Positions 16,592 to 24,689 of a stretch of DNA of 34,826 nt are shown in pieces. This stretch comes from Ignavibacteria bacterium UBA6688. Lineage in GTDB: Bacteria > Bacteroidota > Ignavibacteria > UBA10030. Made by a program: the position numbers and the translations under genes. The stretch lies in NCBI GenBank assembly GCA_002454845.1, contig DKJQ01000399.1, forward strand, positions 6,211 to 41,036. Reading direction: 5' to 3'. A model generated the notes under the pieces. The model had not been told where the DNA came from. It made no database searches and saw nothing but the letters and a program-made list of their open reading frames with translations. The first letter of the stretch is position 1. Each line of letters begins with the position of its first letter.

Positions 16592-18415
16592 TCAGCTATT
16601 TTGTTTCGCCCCTTCCGGGACGGCATAGGGTTTGGCATCCGGTTTCAGGAACGTTTTGACGACCTTTGCCGGTACCGGACCTTTGTTGATAAGTTTGTAG
16701 GATTCCGCCGCCGCTGGTACGACAAATGTTTCGGCATAACTGAATACCATGCGCATCCCGTGTTTTGTCACAATCTCTACACACGTCCCTTCCACGACGT
16801 TGAGAACGTGGCAAGATCCGTTTGTTTCGACATCGACCCTGGAGACAAATTCGATTCTGTGCACGTCGTAGAAATGTTCGGGATGGGTGGGGAGATGAAC
16901 CAGCTTCCAGTCGGGACCCTGCTCGAGAACCACGGGGCGGGAGATGAAGTCTCGTCGGATGAGTTTCGCCCGGCGGTCGAAGTGCAGGTTCTCAAATGCC
17001 CTGGCAATATTCAAGGTACGGGGATTTCCACTGAGGTCCATCCGGAGCCAGTCGTACATCTTGAATGTAAAAATATAGGGAGTTGCACTGATTTCGAGAA
17101 CCAGGTTATCGATTCCCGAACAGTGAATGGTGCCGTTGGGGATCAGGAAGAGATCATGCTTCCGGGCCGGCTCACTGTTGACGAACGAATCGATATCGAC
17201 CGGCGATCCTTCCTTATAACTTTTTTCGAGCTCACGCCGAAACGCGACCGGATCGACCTTTTCTTGAAAGCCAAGATACACCCGTGCATGAGGCTTGCAG
17301 TCGAAGATGTAATAACATTCATCCTGCGTAAACGTCTCGCCAAAATGTTTCTGAACATACTCGGGCCTGGGATGACACTGAACCGACAGGTTGCCTCCGG
17401 CGAACGTATCAAGAAAATCGTACCGTATCGGGAACTCGTACCCGAACCGTTCAGCAAATTTACCGAGTACGTCCCTGGAATGTTGAAGCATCAGGAAATC
17501 GGATGAAAGCTCGAATAGAATCCCGTCACTGCTGAACGAGATTCCGTTCTCGGGATAAATGAGTTCAAAGGACCAGGCATAGTTCGGAACATCCTTGGCC
17601 ACGTGCGGGATGCGCTCCTTGATCCATTGTCCACCCCATGGCCCCGGTTCAAACCACGGCCGCGGGCGAAAGCAGTTTGCGGCCATCGCGGAAAGTCCGT
17701 CACGAACATCGTCTCCATCCATAACGGCGGGTTCATCCGGCCGCTGCCCGTCGACGAACAGGTCGATGCTGTTGAGATATGTTTTCCTGTGGCGGTTCAG
17801 GATGGGCCAATCGACAAAATAGAACCGTTTGTACATGTCCTGCGGGGATTCCGGTCGCGTTGCTCCAAGATTCAGAATCGATCCTGCACGCGAACGGAAC
17901 TGCACTTCGTTCTTGGGAATGTCAATATAGACTGACAATCCGCCCCATCCCGCGAGCGCGGCGCCGCTTCCGTAGATGATCGCCAGATCAGATTTTTCAT
18001 CGGGCCGAAGTTGACGGAGATGATTTTGGTCGAAGAAATCAGCCAGCGTCAATGTCGATCGTCTGCCAAAAAGCGGATCATCGCCGCCAAGAAACGGTTT
18101 TATGAGTTTGGTGATTTGCCCCCCGGGCAGCAAGGCTGAACGAACATCGATAAAGCGGACCTTCCTTCCTCTTCCCCCAAGCTCACTCCCCAGCCGTTCC
18201 ACGACCTGATCCCAGATCACACCGACAAAGCCGTCAAGGATAACCGCCCGTTGTCCCGACGCGAGGATACGGTCTGCCATCGCCTCGAAGCCCAGTCCGA
18301 TTCTCCCCGGTGCGAGGGGAAAACCGGGATAGATATTGTATGAACCCGGTTCGACGAGCGGAGGACGCGCCGGGGCGAGGTGCTGAGTGGTCTTGCGAAC
18401 CGTGCCGGACTGCAT
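16592..18415 (-). CDS. Class I phosphomannose isomerase with N-terminal extra domain
   Basis: Zinc-dependent interconversion of mannose-6-P and fructose-6-P is expected of the C-terminal part (about 250-600). It has NLSVQCHPRPEYVQ (QxHP at 346-349), Glu367 in DECYYI, and IPNGTIHCSG (His431), which match the family's metal ligands. KMYDWLRMDLSGNPRTLNI is a further signature. At 607 residues it is much longer than ordinary ManA (about 320-390). Residues 1-230 add a domain with VILDGFVGVIWDQVVERL, GGDDPLFGRRS and AIIYGSGAAL, loosely like a P-loop kinase fold but with no Walker A. It overlaps the upstream cupin gene by 1 bp (TAATG). The isomerase call is strong; the N-terminal role is unknown. 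Confidence 0.85.
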   Translation of the reverse strand: MQSGTVRKTTQHLAPARPPLVEPGSYNIYPGFPLAPGRIGLGFEAMADRILASGQRAVILDGFVGVIWDQVVERLGSELGGRGRKVRFIDVRSALLPGGQITKLIKPFLGGDDPLFGRRSTLTLADFFDQNHLRQLRPDEKSDLAIIYGSGAALAGWGGLSVYIDIPKNEVQFRSRAGSILNLGATRPESPQDMYKRFYFVDWPILNRHRKTYLNSIDLFVDGQRPDEPAVMDGDDVRDGLSAMAANCFRPRPWFEPGPWGGQWIKERIPHVAKDVPNYAWSFELIYPENGISFSSDGILFELSSDFLMLQHSRDVLGKFAERFGYEFPIRYDFLDTFAGGNLSVQCHPRPEYVQKHFGETFTQDECYYIFDCKPHARVYLGFQEKVDPVAFRRELEKSYKEGSPVDIDSFVNSEPARKHDLFLIPNGTIHCSGIDNLVLEISATPYIFTFKMYDWLRMDLSGNPRTLNIARAFENLHFDRRAKLIRRDFISRPVVLEQGPDWKLVHLPTHPEHFYDVHRIEFVSRVDVETNGSCHVLNVVEGTCVEIVTKHGMRMVFSYAETFVVPAAAESYKLINKGPVPAKVVKTFLKPDAKPYAVPEGAKQNS

Positions 18416-18807
18416 TACTCCCCTCTCTCCGGGCGTTGGTAATCATCCTCGTAACGGGTAATGTCCTCCTGCTGCCAGTTGCCGAACGCCACCTCCAGCA
18501 CCCGGACGGCGGGTCCCGAGCTGCTGAGGCGATGTTTCGTATTGGCTGGAATCCAGAGCTCGTCCCCTGCCTTCGGATAAACGATGGACTCCCCCACCTG
18601 AACGATCGCTCCTTCATCCAGCACGATCCACAACTCCCCACGCCCGGTATGGGATTGAAGGCTGAGCCGCTGGTTCGGTTTCACCCACATCAGGCTCACG
18701 GTCGTTTCCACGTTGTGGGCATATTTGCGGAACGATCCCCACGGTCGCTCAACAATCTTGATCTCCGGTTTTGATGAGGGGATCGGTTTCGTCACATAAT
18801 TCGTCAT
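18415..18807 (-). CDS. ManC-type cupin (mannose-6-phosphate isomerase type II-like)
   Basis: A 130-residue single cupin that matches the C-terminal isomerase half of bifunctional ManC/AlgA. It has VERPWGSFRKY at residues 19-29, LSLQSHTGRGELWIVL (metal-binding cupin motif 1), PKAGDELWIPANTKHRL (motif 2) and a tail like those of ManC proteins. It has no guanylyltransferase domain. A nucleotidyltransferase is encoded separately four genes upstream. RBS AAAGGAT is visible. It lies between the cupin phosphoglucose isomerase and the class I isomerase, so three aldose-ketose isomerase-like proteins are encoded in a row. It may act on a modified hexose phosphate, but this is not shown. Confidence 0.85.
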   Translation of the reverse strand: MTNYVTKPIPSSKPEIKIVERPWGSFRKYAHNVETTVSLMWVKPNQRLSLQSHTGRGELWIVLDEGAIVQVGESIVYPKAGDELWIPANTKHRLSSSGPAVRVLEVAFGNWQQEDITRYEDDYQRPERGE

Positions 18808-18823
18808 CGGGTGTATCCTTTTG

Positions 18824-19414
18824 TCATGATCGGTTGATCTGCTTCAGAAAATCTTCCCTTGGGAGAAGAAGAGGTTTGCCTTCCCGCGCAACAATGACCT
18901 TCCGGAAATTCCGTTCAGCAATTGCGCCATAGTCATGCCCCGCGTTCGCGGGGTACACACCGATATACACCAGCGGCCCGCTCCCGGTGTTGACCGTGCG
19001 GTGAAATGTATGTCCCGGAACATACACCGCCGTCGATGGTTTTAGTCCCAACACCGCGCTTTCGCCTGTCCGTTCATCTTCCAGGAGCATCATCCCTTCT
19101 CCCTTTAATCCAATATAGACTTCCGAAGCGGGACGGTGGGAATGAATATGGCCTTTCGTGAGATGGTACTCACCTCCGATGTTACCCGGCATGATTCTGC
19201 CAAGTCCAAAATGAAGCCCCCCTTCCCCTTCAACATCCTGCATCGCTGCCACAGTATAGATGATCGGATCCCCGCGTTTCAGGGCCGCCTCGTACGCCTT
19301 CGTGTCGGCAAAACTCCCCTGAAGATCGCTCAGTCGCCGGACTATGAGAGGCGCCCCTTTGAGAGAACCGGTTTCAAGATCAAATTCCGAAAAAAGGTCT
19401 TGTGGAATTTTCAT
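18824..19414 (-). CDS. Cupin-type phosphoglucose isomerase
   Basis: Interconverts glucose-6-P and fructose-6-P using a cupin metal site. This family is unrelated to classical Pgi and is best known from archaea such as Pyrococcus. The signature GGEYHLTKGHIHSHRPASEVY supplies His89, His91 and Glu98, and VPGHTFHRTVN supplies His135 or His138 as the fourth ligand. At 196 residues it is the usual length. It starts 9 bp after the BadF-type kinase and precedes the ManC-like cupin by 16 bp. Its presence in a sugar operon suggests a dedicated catabolic isomerase separate from housekeeping Pgi, perhaps acquired by transfer. Family assignment is firm. Confidence 0.93.
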   Translation of the reverse strand: MKIPQDLFSEFDLETGSLKGAPLIVRRLSDLQGSFADTKAYEAALKRGDPIIYTVAAMQDVEGEGGLHFGLGRIMPGNIGGEYHLTKGHIHSHRPASEVYIGLKGEGMMLLEDERTGESAVLGLKPSTAVYVPGHTFHRTVNTGSGPLVYIGVYPANAGHDYGAIAERNFRKVIVAREGKPLLLPREDFLKQINRS

Positions 19415-19423
19415 GCTCCATTC

Positions 19424-20392
19424 TCATATCAACGATGCCAGGGAAAGATTCTGGAGAATCGTCTCCGTTTTGGCGACCCCTGCCTGCTCCAACGCAAGGA
19501 GGGCCGCACCGAGCACGGGCTGAAGTATTGGCTGCCTGACCAGACAGTGAGGGACACGGTGGTGAATCGCGTGAAGTAATTCCGCTCGATAGTATTCTGA
19601 CTCCGTTGCCACACTGCCGATGAGCACGAGGGAACAGGGGTCCGGAAAAAACCCGAGCTTCTGCACCACCGTGGCGACCATCGATGCAAGGTCCCCGACC
19701 CCATCGGCGACAATGCGGCGCGCAACGGTATCTCCGGAGCGAGCTTCTTCGATCACCTTCGGAGCCAGCGAGGCAATCCGGGTTATATCGGGACCGTTAT
19801 GGTAGAGGAGGTGCATGATCTCATCCACCTCCGTGTAGCCGAAAAAATCCTGAACGACGCCCGAGAGCCGGGTCGCCACACCACGACCATCGGCCTGTTG
19901 AATCGTCGCAATCATGGCCTGTAACCCGAGAAAATAGCCGCTCCCGACATCGTCCAGCAAGTATCCCCATCCCGCACGGTGATTCCGGCCGTCTGCGCGC
20001 CTGCCATAACAGGACGAGCCGGTCCCGACGATCAATGCGAGCCCTTCTTTTCCTGCAAGACCCCCGGCAAGAGCGGTTCGAATATCATGGTCGATACCGA
20101 TACGGGATTCCTCCGCCAAACCAAGATCGCCGGCAATGGACCGGATGATAGCATGATCACCCTTCGAGACGACTCCCGCCATTCCGAGGAATGCGGCATC
20201 GAAGCCCTTCGGGTCGCATCCGGCCTTTTTCGCCGACCGTGTTACCGATTCCCGAATATTCGCGCATGCCTTCTCGATACCGACATTGTCGTAATTCGAC
20301 GGACCTGCCTCTCCATATCCCGCCACAACTCCCGATTCCGACACAAGAACCGCTCGTGTCTTCGTTGCCCCGCCATCAATGCCGAGAACCAT
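19424..20392 (-). CDS. BadF/BadG-type N-acetylglucosamine kinase-like protein
   Basis: An ASKHA-fold sugar kinase. MVLGIDGGATKTRAVLV at the N-terminus is the phosphate-1 motif. GIDHDIRTAL (about 98-107) supplies the putative catalytic Asp. ALIVGTGSSCYG is phosphate-2, and GWGYLLDDVGSGYFLG is typical of the NAGK/BadF family. The start is the ATG at 20390-20392 with GGGAGG upstream (322 residues); an upstream extension in frame is rejected. It lies 11 bp after the galactokinase-like gene, and kinase plus isomerases form a block. GlcNAc, GalNAc or a plain hexose are all possible substrates. No deacetylase or deaminase (nagA/nagB) accompanies it, which weakens an amino-sugar reading. Confidence 0.85.
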   Translation of the reverse strand: MVLGIDGGATKTRAVLVSESGVVAGYGEAGPSNYDNVGIEKACANIRESVTRSAKKAGCDPKGFDAAFLGMAGVVSKGDHAIIRSIAGDLGLAEESRIGIDHDIRTALAGGLAGKEGLALIVGTGSSCYGRRADGRNHRAGWGYLLDDVGSGYFLGLQAMIATIQQADGRGVATRLSGVVQDFFGYTEVDEIMHLLYHNGPDITRIASLAPKVIEEARSGDTVARRIVADGVGDLASMVATVVQKLGFFPDPCSLVLIGSVATESEYYRAELLHAIHHRVPHCLVRQPILQPVLGAALLALEQAGVAKTETILQNLSLASLI

Positions 20393-20403
20393 GATCCTCC
20401 CTT

Positions 20404-21864
20404 TCAAACGACACCGGCCCCTTTTGTTGCGCGGCAAACGAAGAGCACATCGTCGATGGAGCGAAACGGCACAAATATCTTCTCCGGGTGGTCTCTTCGG
20501 TACGTCTCATAGTACGCGCGCCGGACGCCGGAGAGAAAACGGCCAACGTGCTCAACGGGAACGATATTCACCGTGCATCCCCCGAATCCGGCCCCTGTGA
20601 GCCTCGCCCCTATGGCACCATGGCCGCGGGCAATCGTGACCAGGGCTTCAAGCTCGTCACAACTTACTTCATAGTCGTCACGACAACTGGCATGCGACTC
20701 GTTCATCAATGCTGCAAATTCATCGAGAGCGCCGGAGGATAAAGCCGCGGCGGCCCTTTCAACCCTGGCGGCCTCTGAAACGACATGGCGGTACCGTTGC
20801 CAGAGTTTGAATCCCTCCGGCGGTTCGGCAACGACGGAACCGTCTTTCAGCGTGCAAAGGCGACGACGGACTTCGGATGGATCCTCCCCCAGCCGGAGGG
20901 CAATTTCTAAAAGGGAAAGCGGCTGTGTGCCAAGAGCCATGCGGGCGTCCTGTTCAACCTCCCGTTCTGTACGATGGAGGAGGGAAGGAGCAAGGTCGGA
21001 GAGAAGACGCGCCGTGATTGGTTTTCCGAGTTTCTTTGAGAGGGAGGAAGAAAAAAGTGCGGCAGCCACTCGACATTCGACCACGCGCAGATTATACGCG
21101 TCCCGTCCGGATTCGCTCTTGGATGCCTGGACGAGACTGTTGCAGACCACGAAGGCAGCACTTTCCGGCAGTTGGATGGATTCCTGCCGGAGCGGATAAA
21201 AGTTAATCTTCAACGCCTTCCCCGCAACGCCCAGGAGCGAGATCGCCTGATCCATGCCTCCCCCCTCCATCCCGACGTACCGCTCGGCGCGTGCAAGCTG
21301 GTCCGCCAGGAGCATCGGTTCAAAGCTCTTATCGTTGACGGCAAGGAACGCCAACCCCGATGCGACAACGAGAGCGGAAGAGGAAGAGAGTCCGGCTGAA
21401 CCCGGAATCGTTCCTCCCACTACAGCGCGAAATCCTTTGGCCGAACGTTCCTCAACGACCCCTTCGTGGATCAGTCCTTGCACAGCCGCCTTCACGTAAT
21501 TTCCCCAATCCCCTTGCTTGTACGGCGTGATCGTGCGTGAGGCGGTAAACGACCGTTCGCCGAAGGAGGGATCTTCATTGGTGAGGTTGATCTCGTTGCC
21601 TTCCGAGGGGGCGATGATGAACACGATGTCCCGGTCAATCGTCATGGGAAGGACGGGGTAACCGTTATAGTCGGTGTGTTCGCCGATGAGATTAACGCGA
21701 CCGGGCGCCCGGACGATTGTCGCCGTCCCGGTGTCACCGTACCGGGTATGGAACGAATCGATCAGGCGTGTGTAGCGGATCAGGTGGGGAGGGAGTTCGT
21801 CTGCGGGACAATGATAGACCGCCTGCAGCCGCTCCGAAAACTGTACGTCGGCATTCGAGATCAA
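20404..21864 (-). CDS. galK: Galactokinase-family GHMP sugar-1-kinase (long form)
   Basis: Phosphorylates a sugar at C1. The galactokinase signature PGRVNLIGEHTDYNGYP spans residues 54-70. GTIPGSAGLSSSSALV (151-166) is the GHMP ATP loop. GMEGGGMDQAISLLG supplies the catalytic Asp205, and LTGAGFGGCTVNIV is motif 3. At 486 residues it is about 100 longer than E. coli GalK. With GYPVLPM after the signature it resembles the eukaryotic-style GALK2/plant branch, some of which act on GalNAc, so galactose specificity is not assured. The start is TTG. It follows the nucleotidyltransferase gene by 32 bp, as expected for kinase plus pyrophosphorylase. No galT or galE is present. Confidence 0.87.
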   Translation of the reverse strand: MISNADVQFSERLQAVYHCPADELPPHLIRYTRLIDSFHTRYGDTGTATIVRAPGRVNLIGEHTDYNGYPVLPMTIDRDIVFIIAPSEGNEINLTNEDPSFGERSFTASRTITPYKQGDWGNYVKAAVQGLIHEGVVEERSAKGFRAVVGGTIPGSAGLSSSSALVVASGLAFLAVNDKSFEPMLLADQLARAERYVGMEGGGMDQAISLLGVAGKALKINFYPLRQESIQLPESAAFVVCNSLVQASKSESGRDAYNLRVVECRVAAALFSSSLSKKLGKPITARLLSDLAPSLLHRTEREVEQDARMALGTQPLSLLEIALRLGEDPSEVRRRLCTLKDGSVVAEPPEGFKLWQRYRHVVSEAARVERAAAALSSGALDEFAALMNESHASCRDDYEVSCDELEALVTIARGHGAIGARLTGAGFGGCTVNIVPVEHVGRFLSGVRRAYYETYRRDHPEKIFVPFRSIDDVLFVCRATKGAGVV

Positions 21865-21896
21865 CGATGGGGTCTGGTTCTACTGTGAATGTACGC

Positions 21897-22790
21897 TCAA
21901 TGGGTCCTTCCTTGTTCCCAAAGAGAAACGGGAAAATTTTTACCAATGAACTTCTGGACGGCGGGGATGTCCCCCTGATACGTCAAATCCGGAACATGCT
22001 CTTTCAACGGCAAGGCCTTGACGGAGCGGGGGAGTTCCTGCGCCATCCGTGTCACCGCGGCGACCAGTTCTTTCTCCTGCCGCACGGGGTGGATTGGACA
22101 TTCTTGAAGAAATGCGAAAACCATGTTGTACTGCAGACGGAAGATGTTCATGCTGATGCGCAACGTTCCGTCTCTGTCGCGCAGTTTCTCAAGCTGTTCC
22201 GCCGGAGGTTTCTCAATAATTTCTAGCAGGTACCCCTCGGCATCTTTTTTTGTGACTCCGAACTGGGCGATACGCTTTTCGTCGAACTCCAGTCCCGAAC
22301 GGTCATAGTCGATGAGACTGTTCGGGGCCCCATCCCGGAGAAGCTTCGTGAATGCGCGGATCGAGTACAGATTATCGCTGTTGCAGACGATGAAATCCCC
22401 GCCGGCCCAATCAGGCCGGGCTGAGAGCGCCTGATACAAAGCGTCTCCCGTCCCCAGGGGCTTCACTCTTCCGGGAGGAATCGATTGAACTGCATAAGAG
22501 ATCGAGAGCCCGTGGAAAACATTCCCGCGATCCCGCTCCCCATAGTACGGCCGAACCGCATGATCGCGCTCCCCGATCACGAGAAGAACCTCCCGGAGAC
22601 CGGCTTCACGTGCATAGTACAAGAGGTAGTCCAGAAAAGGGCGACCGTCGGCTCCCACACCAATCATCCCCTTCGTCCGGTCGGCGGCTTGCATTTCCAG
22701 TTCGTCACCGATCCTGGTCGTTGCCGGAATCTTCATGCGGGAGGAAATTCCCCCCGCCAGGATGATCAGGCGCGGATCGTGTTGCGCCAT
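21897..22790 (-). CDS. Sugar nucleotidyltransferase (NTP_transferase family)
   Basis: Likely makes an NDP-sugar from a sugar-1-phosphate. IILAGGISSRMKIP near the N-terminus is the LAGGxGxRM nucleotide loop, with extra residues before the conserved Lys in TKGMIG. FIVCNSDNLYS carries the metal-binding Asp, and IEKP is the sugar-phosphate motif. At 297 residues it is close to RmlA/GalU length. Its ATG follows the stop of the oxidoreductase gene directly (TAGATG). With the sugar-1-kinase next to it, the pair could convert a free hexose to an NDP-sugar in the Leloir style without GalT. Base and sugar specificity cannot be read from sequence. Confidence 0.83.
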   Translation of the reverse strand: MAQHDPRLIILAGGISSRMKIPATTRIGDELEMQAADRTKGMIGVGADGRPFLDYLLYYAREAGLREVLLVIGERDHAVRPYYGERDRGNVFHGLSISYAVQSIPPGRVKPLGTGDALYQALSARPDWAGGDFIVCNSDNLYSIRAFTKLLRDGAPNSLIDYDRSGLEFDEKRIAQFGVTKKDAEGYLLEIIEKPPAEQLEKLRDRDGTLRISMNIFRLQYNMVFAFLQECPIHPVRQEKELVAAVTRMAQELPRSVKALPLKEHVPDLTYQGDIPAVQKFIGKNFPVSLWEQGRTH

Positions 22791-23702
22791 CTATCCACCC
22801 CGGCGTTTTGCCGCGGCATATTCCGCCGCAAAAGCAGTCCCATCGAATCCTTCCTCTGACGGAACCTCCGACAGATAAATCTTTCCGCCATGCTGGCGCG
22901 AAAGCTTTGCAGCAATGTGGATCTTTACAGCCTCCAGGGGATCCTCAAGCGAATACTGAATCGTATTCCCCTTGATCAATTCGACGAAGTTATGGAGGAA
23001 CGGTTCGTACAAGCGCGCGGCATCAACCTTCATGGCATGTTGACCCGTGGTGGTATACAGATTCAACGTCCACTCATAAAAGGGCTGATGGAGCTGGAGA
23101 ATCAGCACAAAGCCGTTATGATACGTAATCGAGAAGATCGCCGTTTTGTTCTCGGCGATATACTCGACGTAGTTCGCCCCGGTGCCAAGCACCCCCTGGG
23201 CCATTTCCATCGTATGAATACCGTAACTGAAGAAATCTCCCGGGCCGGTCGCGACGGCAGACACGATCTGGCCGAATGCGGCGGCTTCCGATCGGAAGAT
23301 CGCGACCTCCTGTGCGAACCGGAGAGCCGAGCCGCCGTAAATGGGAGTTTTATGTGTCGCCTGGAGTTCCAGGAGTGCGTAAATGTCCTTCACCTTCCCC
23401 ACAACCGGTTTATCGATCAACACCGGTTTCCCCGCCTCGACGAAGGGAAAGGCCTTGTCCACATGCTTGTCCCAGTTTGTTCCATGGATCATCGCGGCAT
23501 CGACGTGTTCCAGCATGTCCTCGAGTTTTTTACAGACATGCGGGATGTCATTCTCTTTGGCAAACCGTTCATCGTACCCCTCCGGCCAGACATCGCGGCC
23601 ATCCCAGAGGGCTGTTACTTTGACGTCGGGCAGGGAGTTGAGAATTTTGGTGAAGACCTTCGGATGCGATGTGTCGAGATCGACCAAACCGATGCGAATC
23701 AT
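22791..23702 (-). CDS. Gfo/Idh/MocA-family oxidoreductase
   Basis: NAD(P)-dependent sugar or polyol oxidoreductase of 303 residues. The Rossmann part (about 1-120) begins MIRIGLVDLDTSHPKVF, where the usual GxGxxG is replaced by GLVDLDTSHP, a feature of a divergent subgroup. KPVLIDKPVVGK (about 92-103) corresponds to the EKP motif with its catalytic Lys. GGSALRFAQEVA follows in the substrate domain. It lies 9 bp after the EamA gene and abuts the nucleotidyltransferase gene. It may epimerise or oxidise the sugar before phosphorylation. Function is inferred from family only. Confidence 0.82.
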   Translation of the reverse strand: MIRIGLVDLDTSHPKVFTKILNSLPDVKVTALWDGRDVWPEGYDERFAKENDIPHVCKKLEDMLEHVDAAMIHGTNWDKHVDKAFPFVEAGKPVLIDKPVVGKVKDIYALLELQATHKTPIYGGSALRFAQEVAIFRSEAAAFGQIVSAVATGPGDFFSYGIHTMEMAQGVLGTGANYVEYIAENKTAIFSITYHNGFVLILQLHQPFYEWTLNLYTTTGQHAMKVDAARLYEPFLHNFVELIKGNTIQYSLEDPLEAVKIHIAAKLSRQHGGKIYLSEVPSEEGFDGTAFAAEYAAAKRRGG

Positions 23703-23711
23703 GGGGGACCT

Positions 23712-24629
23712 TTATGAGATTGATCGGGGAAACAATTTTGAACGGAGAAGATCGAACTGTGTTGCAATCAGAACACCCACGATGACGAGCACCGCACCTG
23801 CCACATCAATCAGGGACATTCGCTCACCGAGCCAGACGATGCCCGCCACCACCGCGACCACCGGGATCACGTACGCCATCATCGAGAGAACGACGAAATC
23901 GACCCGTCGGAACAGCTCAAAGTACATCGTAAACGGAATGGCGGTGGCGAACAGGGAGAGGAAGAACAAGACTCCAAACAGCTCAGCGCTGGTCTCAAAC
24001 CGGGGCAAGCCCCCAAAGAATGCGAACGGCAGGATGACGAGCCCGCCAAACAGCTGAAGATACATATTAAAGGAGGTGTTGTCCTTTCCCTTGAAATGCT
24101 TGAGCGAATACGATTGTGCGAAGCCGATGGAGACCGCGCTGAGCACCACTGCAAGTCCGCCGGCCAGCGCCCAGGCATTCTCCGCATCCAATGGATCGTC
24201 GGAAAATAACACAATGATTCCGACAAAACCAAGAACCATCCCTCCGATTTTTCCCACATTCAACTGGTTCTGGCCGAGATAGAAATGTGCAAAGAACGCA
24301 ATGAAGAAAGGAACGGTGCTCTGCAGGATGGCGCCAAGGCCTCCACCGATGTACTGGAGCGCCCATACCGAGAGGGCCGTCGGGATACCGACCCAGAATG
24401 AGCCCACCACCAACGCAGTTTGAAGTCCCTTCCGGTCATACCGCTCCCGCTCCGGCTTGCGCAACATCCAGAGATAGATCAGCGATCCGCCAAGAACGCA
24501 TCGCAGGCTTGCAAGCAACATCGGGTCGCAGTATCGGAGACCGACGATCGTGACGGGCCACGAAAATCCCCACACAAGGGTCATAAAGCTAACGGTTGCG
24601 AGATCGGCAAAGCGGGGGCGCGTCGTCAA
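23712..24629 (-). CDS. EamA/DMT-family transporter
   Basis: Inner-membrane protein of 305 residues with ten hydrophobic segments in two EamA repeats. The first covers about 10-145 (FMTLVWGFSWPVTIVGLRY, SLRCVLGGSLIYLW) and the second about 160-295 (ending AGAVLVIVGVLIATQF). GLGAILQSTVPFFIAFFAHF is a typical EamA helix 4 region. Members move amino acids, sugars or metabolites, often outward. The start codon is TTG. Its place between glycerate kinase and the oxidoreductase suggests exchange of a pathway intermediate, but the substrate is not predictable. Confidence 0.88.
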   Translation of the reverse strand: MTTRPRFADLATVSFMTLVWGFSWPVTIVGLRYCDPMLLASLRCVLGGSLIYLWMLRKPERERYDRKGLQTALVVGSFWVGIPTALSVWALQYIGGGLGAILQSTVPFFIAFFAHFYLGQNQLNVGKIGGMVLGFVGIIVLFSDDPLDAENAWALAGGLAVVLSAVSIGFAQSYSLKHFKGKDNTSFNMYLQLFGGLVILPFAFFGGLPRFETSAELFGVLFFLSLFATAIPFTMYFELFRRVDFVVLSMMAYVIPVVAVVAGIVWLGERMSLIDVAGAVLVIVGVLIATQFDLLRSKLFPRSIS

Positions 24630-24689
24630 GGAGATTGTTTTCCGAATGGAGGTATGGGAATCAACGAAGGAGTATACGGAATATTGGCT

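Noticed and set aside
15708..16628. 306-residue plus-strand open frame
   Set aside because: It is antisense to the sugar porter, whose conserved motifs fix the coding strand.
16532..17506. 324-residue plus-strand open frame
   Set aside because: It is antisense to the phosphomannose isomerase gene and has no recognisable motif; the minus strand shows the metal-ligand motifs.
18415..20392. Amino-sugar (GlcNAc) catabolic operon
   Set aside because: The BadF-type kinase alone would fit, but no nagA or nagB is present in the window.
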